A stretch of DNA of 15,627 bases from assembly GCA_964540815.1 (NCBI GenBank), contig CAZIOH010000123.1, positions 1 through 15,627 of the forward strand. Reading direction: 5' to 3'. The notes below the pieces were generated by a model, which was given only the letters and a program-made list of their open reading frames with translations, was not told the origin of the DNA and ran no database searches. Positions 1 through 5,503 of the stretch are shown here, one piece after another. The translations under genes were made by a program, and so were the position numbers. The DNA comes from CAZIOH01 sp964540815. GTDB taxonomy: Bacteria > Myxococcota_A > Polyangia > Fen-1088. The first letter of the stretch is position 1. Every line of letters begins with the position of its first letter.

Positions 1-1652
1 ATCAGGCCGCAGTCCGATGATAGAATTTCAGCGGGCCGCCGAGTCGCTCGTGGCGCCGCACTCGGCCGTTCTGATTCGCCGGTTCCGGCGCTCCCATGAG
101 CAGTACATTCCCCAGGCCTTGGTGGTTCCGTTCGCCGTGGTAGGGGGCGAGGTACTCGCCGATGGCCCGCCGTAGATGTCTCTCTCCCAGCGGCAGGATT
201 CGGTCGAGGCATTCGCTCTTGATCGATAGTACAAATCGTTCCGCATATTCGTTCAAGTTGGGGCCCCGTGCAGGCAACAGTAGCGGCTTCACCCCGGGCC
301 CTCGTAGCATCTCCCGGAAGGCCTTTGTGTACAGAGGATCGCGGTCCAGGATCAGGTTTTGCGACAGGCACGTCGGCCACCAGCACGCCGACTCCTCGTT
401 GCGCATGATCGAAGAGCGCGACGATGTCGCCGCCGGGAGCGATCGCGGCGCTCTGCCCCTGGGCGGTCGCCCGAACCAGCGCCATCGGGTTTTCGATGGT
501 GCGCAGGAGGCTGTTTCTCAGGTGGTAGGGCGCGACCGCAGGAGGCCCTTCGAACGTTGGCACCACCAGGACCTGGGCTCCCCGCCGCGCGTAGAGGCGG
601 GCGATGTCGCGGAAATTGTCGTCCTGGCAGATCACGACGCCGACGATCACCCCGTCGACGTCGAAGATCAGCGGAGCGCCGTCGCCGGGCGGGAAGGACT
701 CGGCCAGCGGGACCAAGTGACGCTTCGTGTACTCGCCACGCTTTTGCCCGCGGGGATCGAAGACCGCCACGCGATTGCCAGGACGGTCCCGGTCCCAAAA
801 CGGCATGACCAGCCAGAGGCCGCCGTCGCGCGCCAGCCGTGACCAGTGGGCCTCCGTGGCCTGGCGGCCTCCCGGTGAGACCTCGAAGGCGACCTCGGGA
901 AACACGACCAGCCTTGCCCCCGCCGCGACTGCGTCGCGAATGCGCGCGCCAAGGTTCAGGGCATCGCTGGTTGGGCCCCAGCCAACCGCCGCGATCCGCA
1001 GCGTTTCGGCGGCGAGCGGCCTCGGCGCAAAGCTCAGCAAGGCCCCGCTGGCGAGGAGCACCGCAGACAGCGAGAACGACCAGCACTCCCGGCGGCGCAC
1101 GCCCATCACCACCAGCGCCTGCGCGCAAACGACGACAAACGACACCGCTACCGTGTCACCGCTGCGGCTGACCAGCCCACCCGCGCGCGGGAAGATGGAC
1201 CAGGCGCGCGCCATGGTCCTGGCCGTGCCCCACATCGGCAAGCGTGAATCCCCGGCCTCGAGGGCGGCGTAGGCGATCCCCACGACCAGCGCGAACAGCC
1301 AGGATCTGAGTGCGCGGACCCCGAACACCAGCAGCACAAAGACCAGATCCAGTCCCATCAAGTAAAGGAGCACCGCCGTCTGGGCCCACCACGGCAGGTG
1401 AAACGAGTCGACCATGAACCCCAGCGGTATCACCCGCCCGAGGGTCCAGGCGATGCCACAGGCGCCCGCAGCGAGAGCTGACCGTGCGCCTTCCACCGCC
1501 AGCAACAGGGGCACGAAGGCGACCAACTGGAGCCAGGGCCATTGCACCGGATAGTCCGCGAGGAACAGCAAGAGCCCGCCTGACAAGCAGGCCAGCATCC
1601 CGCAGGCGCCAAGCCGAGCGCGCGCCCTTTCCTTTTTGGTCATCACGTCCAT
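1..1652 (-). CDS. Apolipoprotein N-acyltransferase (Lnt)-like, C-terminus disrupted, runs off the left edge
   Basis: The frame starts at the ATG at 1652 (a second ATG lies at 1643; an in-frame TGA lies upstream) and has no stop before base 1. Residues 1-210 are hydrophobic, with about six membrane segments and an early YPVQWPWLQLVAFVPLLLAV stretch typical of Lnt. Residues 215-430 form a carbon-nitrogen hydrolase domain with the Glu-Lys-Cys triad in place: Glu253 (VVFPEVAFE), Lys310 (GEYTKRHLVPLAE) and Cys342 (VVICQDDNF). Lnt transfers the third acyl chain onto the N-terminal Cys of lipoproteins in the inner membrane, which fits the several lipoproteins in this window. Homology stops around residue 431 (base 360), where the transposase fragment begins in another frame. 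The last stretch of the domain is therefore replaced by at least 120 out-of-frame residues. The protein is shorter than E. coli Lnt (512 residues). It is probably a spare copy damaged by insertion. Confidence 0.8.
   Translation of the reverse strand, partial: MDVMTKKERARARLGACGMLACLSGGLLLFLADYPVQWPWLQLVAFVPLLLAVEGARSALAAGACGIAWTLGRVIPLGFMVDSFHLPWWAQTAVLLYLMGLDLVFVLLVFGVRALRSWLFALVVGIAYAALEAGDSRLPMWGTARTMARAWSIFPRAGGLVSRSGDTVAVSFVVVCAQALVVMGVRRRECWSFSLSAVLLASGALLSFAPRPLAAETLRIAAVGWGPTSDALNLGARIRDAVAAGARLVVFPEVAFEVSPGGRQATEAHWSRLARDGGLWLVMPFWDRDRPGNRVAVFDPRGQKRGEYTKRHLVPLAESFPPGDGAPLIFDVDGVIVGVVICQDDNFRDIARLYARRGAQVLVVPTFEGPPAVAPYHLRNSLLRTIENPMALVRATAQGQSAAIAPGGDIVALFDHAQRGVGVLVADVPVAKPDPGPRSSVHKGLPGDATRARGEAATVACTGPQLERICGTICTIDQERMPRPNPAAGRETSTAGHRRVPRPLPRRTEPPRPGECTAHGSAGTGESERPSAAPRATRRPAEILSSDCGL
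2..406 (-). pseudogene. C-terminal fragment of an integrase-core (DDE) transposase
   Basis: The reading frame resembles the C-terminal half of an rve/integrase-core transposase. It has an aspartate-containing LILDRDPLYT segment, then GPNLNEYAERFVLSIKSEC, which carries the catalytic Glu, then HLRRAIGEYLAPYHGERNHQGL and a typical RLGGPLKFYH tail before the stop at the window edge. Recognisable homology begins near base 358. The 15 or so upstream residues that keep the frame open to 406 belong to the neighbouring acyltransferase DNA read out of frame. The N-terminal half, with any helix-turn-helix and the first catalytic Asp, is missing, so this is a dead remnant. The insertion-sequence family is not certain; IS481-like or stand-alone integrase-core types fit best. 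Confidence 0.82.
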
Positions 1653-1971
1653 GTAGCCGCGGGTGGCATTGTCGTCGTTTCTCAGCCGTCACAGAGGAAG
1701 CCGCGATCTCGTTGGGGAGAATAGCTGCTCGACGCGGGCCGCCCGGGCCTGCTAGACGGGTGAAGCTACGCCGCCGACATCAGCCCGCCAGATCGGTCCA
1801 GCCTTCTGGCCGGATTCAGCCAGAAATGGCTGCAAAGTTGGCGTGACATTCTAGGTCGGCGATTCAATCGGCCGACTTCGGCCGATCGATTGGGAGCCCC
1901 GAGAGGGAAGACCCAGGTTGAATTTCCTATGCTCAACACTTGGACCCCGGAACGCCTGGCCGCGTGGGCCA
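1653..1971. other. Gene-free stretch holding a dispersed repeat
   Basis: No credible gene is seen between the Lnt-like start and the stop codon of the acetyltransferase. The right half is occupied by repeat copy 1, described separately. The left part, 1653-1789, should hold the promoter of the Lnt-like gene, but no clear -35/-10 pair could be picked out. An 8-bp GCCCGGGC palindrome near 1740 is probably chance at this GC content. Confidence 0.5.
1790..1935 (-). repeat. Dispersed repeat, copy 1 (long form), downstream of the AAC(3)-I-like gene
   Basis: This stretch shares with 6929-7056 the blocks TCGGTCCAGCC, TCTGGCCGGATTCA, GGCCGACTTCGGCCG and an ending like GAATTTCCTATGCTC. It has imperfect inverted ends, ATTCAGCC at 1814-1821 and GGTTGAAT at 1916-1923 (7 of 8 bases complementary). 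A central palindrome has 9-bp arms, ATCGGCCGA at 1867-1875 and TCGGCCGAT at 1878-1886, separated by CT. Relative to copy 2 it carries an extra 15 or so bases near 1777-1791. It begins about 40 bases after the stop codon of the acetyltransferase. In the direction of that gene the ends read ATTCAAC and GCTGAAT, close to the inverse-core and core consensus of integron attC sites (RYYYAAC, GTTRRRY). The function is unknown. Confidence 0.65.
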
Positions 1972-2427
1972 CTATGCGCCGGTAGGAATATCGAAGTGGA
2001 GCACGTCTTCCCGCGTTCCCAGCGACTCGTAGAGGCGAATGGCCGGATCGTCGACGAGATCAGCCTGCACGAACATGACGTAGGCGCCACGTTCTTTTGC
2101 GATGCGCCCGAGCTCGCGTATCAGCCCGGTCGCCACGCCCTTGCGGCGATCTCCCTCGCGCACCGCGAGGTCGTAGATGTAGACCTCGCTCCGGGCTTGC
2201 TCGAACTTCTCGAGTTCGTATGCGGCCAGCCCGCCCACGACCCGCTCCCCTTGCAAGGCCACCACGGCGATGAAGTGGGGTTTCCTGAGCAGGGCGTCCA
2301 GGTACGCGTCGCTCGGTACGGCGCCTTGATAGGTCTCGGTCTCACCGAACGCTTCGCCGAATACCGCGAGCAGGGCCTTTAAAACCGACACGTCGGACCA
2401 AGCGAGGTGCTTGAACGCGTACTCCAC
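1972..2427 (-). CDS. AAC(3)-I-type GNAT acetyltransferase (putative aminoglycoside 3-N-acetyltransferase)
   Basis: A 151-residue, full-length GNAT protein with a GTG start at 2427; no ATG is available upstream. It follows the AAC(3)-I family closely. It has an early ALLAVFGEAFGE segment, then LRKPHFIAVVAL, then the diagnostic GLAAYELEKFEQARSEVYIY block at residues 66-85. The acetyl-CoA loop DLAVREGDRRKGVA lies at 86-99, followed by GAYVMFVQADLVDDPA and a C-terminal LHFDIP. Known members acetylate the 3-amino group of gentamicin-class aminoglycosides in the cytoplasm using acetyl-CoA. Many environmental relatives have not been tested, so resistance is an inference. Classical aacC genes of this family are integron cassettes, and here a structured repeat follows the stop codon. 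The gene lies 51 bases downstream of the Kazal lipoprotein on the same strand. Confidence 0.88.
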   Translation of the reverse strand: MEYAFKHLAWSDVSVLKALLAVFGEAFGETETYQGAVPSDAYLDALLRKPHFIAVVALQGERVVGGLAAYELEKFEQARSEVYIYDLAVREGDRRKGVATGLIRELGRIAKERGAYVMFVQADLVDDPAIRLYESLGTREDVLHFDIPTGA

Positions 2428-2463
2428 AATGGCGAAACTCTAGCATCCGCTCGGGCACGTCGA

Positions 2464-2483
2464 CCTAGCTTAGCTAAGCTAGG
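2464..2483. repeat. Perfect 20-bp palindrome overlapping a stop codon
   Basis: CCTAGCTTAG at 2464-2473 is followed immediately by its exact reverse complement CTAAGCTAGG at 2474-2483, with no spacer. The TAG stop codon of the Kazal lipoprotein (2479-2481 on the minus strand) lies inside it. It is unusually AT-rich for this window and could be a terminator hairpin or a protein-binding site. No T-run follows, so classic intrinsic termination is not supported. Confidence 0.7.
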
Positions 2484-3318
2484 GAATGGCGGGGCACTGC
2501 CCGCCGATGGGCACCTCGCAGGCAATCGGTGAACTTCGCGTGGCGTTGGCGCCGCAGCACTTGAACCCGGTCTTGCAATCCGTGTCGGCTGCGCAGGCAG
2601 CCCCCAAGCCGCCGTTGCCGGGTATGCAGGAGGCGTTGGCCGCCGTATCCGTCCCGTTCTGGGCAGCCACGCACCCGTTCGAATATGTTCGGCCGTCACA
2701 ACCGCAGACCGCTGCGGGGCTGCAGTCGACGCCGCCCACCAACCGCGCCATGCAATGACCTTGTTGATCCCCGGCTCCACAGGTAGAGCCCGCGAAGTGG
2801 CAATACTCCAGCGGACCGCATTGGACGCCGGCGATACCACCACACGACCGACCGACGGTTCCTGCCGCTCCTGCCGCTCCTGCCGCTCCTGCCGCTCCGC
2901 CACCGCGACCGCCCGTCGCTCCCGCCGAACCGGCGTGGCCGCCGGCGCCCGCACCGCCTACAGCCCCGCCCGCGCCGGCCCTCCCACCGTTGCCGCCACC
3001 ACCGGCCACGCCCCCGTGACCGGCCCCCCCTGCCGAGCCAGCGCTTCCTCCGGCGCCGCCCTCTGCGCGAGCGCCTCCTCCGCTTGCATTGCCACCGCTG
3101 CCGGCCGCGCCACCCGTTCCCAGAATGCCGCCCGCGCCGGCTCGCCCTCCTCCACCGTCGTCTCCCCCGCTACCACCTGCAGGACCGCCGCCCCCTATCC
3201 CAGCGTCATGAGCGGCTCGGCCCCCATAGCCCCCGCCGTCCGTGGCGCCCTGACCGGCCGTCGATCCGCAACCCGAGACGACCAGAGTCATGACCCCGAC
3301 GACTAGAACTCTTTGCAT
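2479..3318 (-). CDS. Gly-rich lipoprotein with Kazal-like domain
   Basis: A 279-residue protein. Residues 1-17 form a lipoprotein signal peptide ending in VVSGC, so Cys17 should be lipidated and the protein exported. Residues 20-155 are a low-complexity Gly/Ala/Ser linker, typical of myxobacterial surface proteins. Residues 159-231 are a cysteine-rich Kazal-like module with the signature CGCDGRTYSNGC at 205-216. A second cysteine cluster, ACAADTDCKTGFKCCG, lies at 241-256 near the end. Kazal modules are protease-inhibitor folds. In bacterial lipoproteins of this style their target is unknown, so inhibition of foreign proteases at the cell surface is an inference. The linker contains a 9-bp minisatellite. 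No good Shine-Dalgarno is visible before the ATG at 3318. Confidence 0.85.
   Translation of the reverse strand: MQRVLVVGVMTLVVSGCGSTAGQGATDGGGYGGRAAHDAGIGGGGPAGGSGGDDGGGGRAGAGGILGTGGAAGSGGNASGGGARAEGGAGGSAGSAGGAGHGGVAGGGGNGGRAGAGGAVGGAGAGGHAGSAGATGGRGGGAAGAAGAAGAAGTVGRSCGGIAGVQCGPLEYCHFAGSTCGAGDQQGHCMARLVGGVDCSPAAVCGCDGRTYSNGCVAAQNGTDTAANASCIPGNGGLGAACAADTDCKTGFKCCGANATRSSPIACEVPIGGQCPAIP
2860..2898. repeat. 9-bp tandem repeat in the Gly/Ala linker
   Basis: The unit TCCTGCCGC is repeated four times exactly at 2860-2895, then breaks down. On the coding (minus) strand it encodes a Gly-Ala-Ala run at about residues 141-152 of the Kazal lipoprotein. The unit length is a multiple of three, so copy-number changes would lengthen or shorten the linker without shifting the frame. 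Confidence 0.8.
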
Positions 3319-3584
3319 GGCCAGGAGTGAGACGCAAGCACCGTGCCGGCTCGCGAGCCGTTGGGTCGCGCGTGCTGGGCGGGCCTGGACGTCTCTCGTC
3401 GGGGCCCACGCGCCCTGGCCGCCTCAAAAGTCTGAGAGTCTCGTCGCCAAGGGCGCTCGATTTCCTCGCCACGGCACCTGGCCGGACCCGATTCAGCGAG
3501 ACCGCGGGCAACCCGCCATGGACGTTGTGGGCCCCGTTTGTTCGTGGCAAGTAGGAACCGCGAACGTTGCGCAGGGAGAGACCG
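3319..3584. other. Divergent intergenic region
   Basis: This lies between the start of the Kazal lipoprotein (minus) and the start of the broken dehydrogenase (plus). No gene or repeat was recognised. It should carry both promoters, but no confident -35/-10 pair was identified. A good Shine-Dalgarno, AGGGAGAG at 3573-3580, precedes the dehydrogenase ATG. Confidence 0.4.
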
Positions 3585-3721
3585 ATGAAGCTGATCCGAA
3601 ACAAGATCCTGGTCACCGGCGGTGCCAGCGGGATCCGACCCAGAAGGACTTCTATGAGCGCGCCAGGGCCGAAATCACGATCAACATGGAGGCCCCCGTT
3701 CATCTCACGTCGCTTTTCCTC
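3585..3721 (+). pseudogene. Short-chain dehydrogenase/reductase (DltE-like) remnant with internal deletion
   Basis: The start is intact: Shine-Dalgarno AGGGAGAG, then ATG at 3585 and MKLIRNKILVTGGASGI, the Rossmann dinucleotide-binding start (TGGxxGI) of DltE-type SDRs. At about 3636 the frame shifts by one and the sequence jumps to EITINMEAPVHLTSLFL. In intact relatives this lies more than 80 residues later, in the helix after the NNAG motif. The middle of the fold, with NNAG and the catalytic Ser and YxxxK, is absent here, and homology ends near 3721. The function is lost. The gene once encoded an NAD(P)-dependent oxidoreductase. Confidence 0.72.
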
Positions 3722-3965
3722 GGTTTGTCGTCGCTGACCACTGCCGGGGTTCCCAGTTCCGCGCTCCGCAACCGCCTCAGATCATGGCTCCCTTGCCGCC
3801 ACACAGAACACGTCGGGCTCGAAGCTAACCCTTCGGCCAAGTCAACTGGTGGACACGGGAGTCCAAGGGCACGCCCAGGCCCCGGCCTGGGTTGTCAGCA
3901 GTCGCAAATGGTTTGCGGTAGTACCCACGCGGAGCGTCACGGCCCCGGAGCGAACGGTCAATCGG
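3722..3965. other. Unassigned stretch with two adjacent hairpins
   Basis: No protein family was recognised here. It contains two strong hairpins in a row: CCCAGGCC/GGCCTGGG at 3874-3891 (2-base centre) and CGCAAA-TGG-TTTGCG at 3903-3917. Two consecutive stem-loops between two broken genes could be the end of a mobile element or a structured RNA; neither is shown. Confidence 0.4.
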
Positions 3966-4178
3966 TTGTCCGTCCGCCTCTACGCGGACGAGTGCGTGAA
4001 CGCCCGGATCCTTGCGGGACTCAGACGACGACAGATTGATCTCGCGACCGTCGGTGAGGAGCGTCTGCTCGGAGCGTCCGACGGCGAGGCCTTCCGGGTC
4101 ATCGCCAAGACCGCCAAGACACTCGAAGATGAGCTGCTTGCCGCTCGGCACCAGGCTTCCTGCTCACCCGTCCCATAG
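3966..4178 (+). pseudogene. Truncated DUF5615 (PIN-like) toxin fragment
   Basis: The frame reads LSVRLYADECVNARILAGL, then RRRQIDLATVGEERLLGASD, which matches the N-terminal half of DUF5615 (PIN-fold, Mut7-C-like) toxin-type proteins. The first acidic pair (AspGlu in YADEC) is present. After GASDGEAF homology is lost, and the frame stops at 4176-4178 after about 70 residues instead of the usual 110 or so. The second acidic segment (xTxDxDF) is missing. There is no ATG; the family-like part begins at a TTG at 3966. No partner antitoxin is seen upstream. It is most likely inactive. Confidence 0.6.
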
Positions 4179-4440
4179 CCGGATGAGGTTCGCAATTCCC
4201 CGCACAGGTGTTCGCACCGATTGGGGAGCCCCCGAGGAGACGGAAGCATCAAGGCCTCGTGGGCGACCGACAGAGCTCCGCATCCGTGGCGGATCCTGAA
4301 CGAACCAGCCGCAGCAAGGGCCGAGGCGACGGTCTCGCTGCCGGACCGGGAACGCCACCGCGATTGGTTGCCTCGGCTCCGCCTTCACGAGGAGGCCGAA
4401 AAGCCGCCAAAGCCGCGTCGCATGGTACGCTCACAGGGTA
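4179..4440 (+). other. Possible 3' fragment of an unrecognised gene upstream of the DUF433 gene
   Basis: One plus-strand frame (about 4255-4440) has strong G/C third-position bias and protein-like composition, for example LPDRERHRDWLPRLRLHEEA, but matches no family I know. It has no clear start and runs on past the DUF433 start. It may be the tail of a deleted gene. The promoter of the DUF433 gene must lie here; no clear box was found. Confidence 0.3.
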
Positions 4441-4671
4441 GTGAGCGACTGGCGCGACCGCGTTACGACAAGTCCTGACGTCTGCCACGGGCCAGCGTGC
4501 GTCCGGGGGACGCGTATTCCGGTCTCGGTCCTGCTCGACAACTTGGCCGACGGTCTTGCAGCTGAAGAGGTCCTGGCAATGACCCTCGACGATGTGCGAG
4601 CTGCAGTGGCCTACGGCGCCGAGTTGGCTCGGGAGCGAGTCTTGGATTTCCAGCGTCACGCTGCGGGATGA
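4441..4671 (+). CDS. DUF433 family antitoxin
   Basis: A 76-residue intact small protein with a GTG start at 4441 and a weak AGGG a few bases upstream. It matches DUF433 along its length: TTSPDVCHGPACVRGTRIPV at residues 9-28, then SVLLDNLADGLAAEEVLAM and DDVRAAVAYGAELA. DUF433 proteins carry a short helix-turn-helix and usually sit directly upstream of a DUF5615 PIN-like protein, with which they are thought to form a type II toxin-antitoxin module. The stop TGA overlaps the ATG of the next gene (ATGA at 4668-4671), the standard arrangement. The toxin is wrecked, so this is an orphan antitoxin. It may still repress its own promoter or neutralise a related toxin elsewhere. Confidence 0.88.
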   Translation: MSDWRDRVTTSPDVCHGPACVRGTRIPVSVLLDNLADGLAAEEVLAMTLDDVRAAVAYGAELARERVLDFQRHAAG

Positions 4672-4864
4672 AGTTCAAGCTCGACGAGAGCTGCCCGGGG
4701 AGGGCGTCCAGATTCTTCGTGCTGCCGGCCACGACGCGGTCACCGTCCTCGATCAGGGGTTGGGCGACGGCCGGACCCGGAGATATTCGCAGTCGTTCGA
4801 GTCGGAGCCCGCTTTCGGCAAAGTTTGGGTGAATCCGGAAGACGACGTCTACGACTCGGAGTAG
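4668..4864 (+). pseudogene. DUF5615 PIN-like toxin, frameshifted and internally deleted
   Basis: The ATG at 4668 overlaps the antitoxin stop and begins MKFKLDE, the canonical start of this toxin family (the Asp is a predicted metal ligand). A single-base loss around 4686-4690 shifts the frame. The protein continues in the next frame as LPGEGVQILRAAGHDAVTV and LDQGLGDGRTRR, then jumps to FGKVWVNPEDDVYDSE, the family C-terminus, ending with TAG at 4862-4864. About 45-50 residues are missing between GLGDG and the C-terminal strand, including the TxDxDF metal-binding segment. Two independent lesions make it nonfunctional. Confidence 0.8.
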
Positions 4865-4868
4865 CCGA

Positions 4869-5197
4869 TCCCATAGGGCTCAACTTTTGGTGGTTCCCTT
4901 CCGTTCACGGATCAGACGGCGACCCAGAGGCGCCCAGCTGTCGTCGTCAACTCCGAGGCATACAAACGCGAACGGCCCGACATCATTCTCGTGGCCGTCA
5001 CCAGCCAAGTTCGGCCCCGGCCCACTGTCGGTGAGGCGGCTGTCGTAGAATGGCGAGCGGCCGGACTGCTGAAACCATCGGTCATCAAAACGGCCGTCAC
5101 CACCATCGAGGCGCATCTGGTCGTTCGCCGGCTCGGCGTCCTCGGAGCCGACGATCGGCGGGCGCTTCACCAAGTCCTTGCCGCTATTCTCGGGTAG
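4869..5197 (+). pseudogene. MazF/PemK-family toxin, N-terminus lost and frameshifted
   Basis: From about 4907 the frame reads FTDQTATQRRPAVVV, then NSEAYKRERPDIILVAVTSQ, then GEAAVVEWRAAGLLKPSVIK and LGVLGADDRRALHQVLAAIL, a nearly complete PemK/MazF endoribonuclease. The family's VPFPFTD motif is split: LLVVPF lies in one frame (about 4884-4901) and PFTD in the next, consistent with loss of one C at about 4901. No start codon precedes it in either frame. An internal GTG at 4991 would give only 68 residues without the N-terminal strand. MazF toxins cleave single-stranded mRNA at short motifs. No antitoxin gene is adjacent. Restoring one base would repair most of the protein but not the start. 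Confidence 0.82.
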
Positions 5198-5503
5198 CAC
5201 CGAAATTCATCGCTGATATCCAACCTCAGCGCCTCGAGCGGGATCCCCGGTCCCACCACCAAAGACGAACAGTCTCTTCGCGTCCGACGTTTTGCTGCCT
5301 GGAGTGGGCCAGCCTCGTCGCTCCCGTAGAGGACGCGCCCCTGCACCGTCTCCAGGAGATAAGCGAGGATCGGCGCCGCGCGCAGTCGCCCCGGCGAATG
5401 CCGCAGCGACAGCGTCGGTCATAGCGATGTCGCGCGGTCAGGATCGGGATCAGCCCTTGAATTTCCTGTACTCACCCAGCCGGTTCTCGACGCCGAGGTC
5501 GAC
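5198..5503. other. Stretch without a confident gene; possible nucleotidyltransferase scrap
   Basis: On the minus strand one frame (about 5200-5400) reads RAAPILAYLLETVQGRVLYG followed by SDEAG. This recalls the C-terminal part of small MNT-type nucleotidyltransferases (EGRVLYG), but the match is too short to name. A short piece of the dispersed repeat lies at 5456-5475. Nothing else was recognised. Confidence 0.3.
5456..5475 (-). repeat. Dispersed repeat, copy 4 (end motif only)
   Basis: TTGAATTTCCTGTACTCA matches the right-hand end of repeat copy 1 (TTGAATTTCCTATGCTCA) with two differences. The sequence to its left does not resemble the other copies. It lies about 30 bases after the stop codon of the minus-strand lipoprotein, the same relative position as copy 1 behind the acetyltransferase. 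An 18-base partial match could be chance, so this copy is the weakest. Confidence 0.4.

Noticed and set aside
352..1128. Minus-strand frame (258 codons) overlapping the Lnt-like gene
   Set aside because: It is a shadow of the acyltransferase in another frame; the true frame, containing the catalytic triad, has no stop inside the window.
2857..2900. Possible CRISPR or structural repeat array
   Set aside because: The unit is only 9 bases with no spacers and is in frame within a Gly/Ala linker, so it is a coding minisatellite.
3825..4151. Minus-strand frame of 108 codons with a GYYRKPFATADNPG stretch
   Set aside because: It is antisense to the DUF5615 fragment and crosses two hairpins; no domain was recognised, so it is treated as a chance frame over a structured element.
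5200..5400. Nucleotidyltransferase (MNT-type) pseudogene
   Set aside because: Only a short LETVQGRVLYG-like stretch resembles the family; the GSxxRG catalytic motif was not found, so it is not called as a gene.
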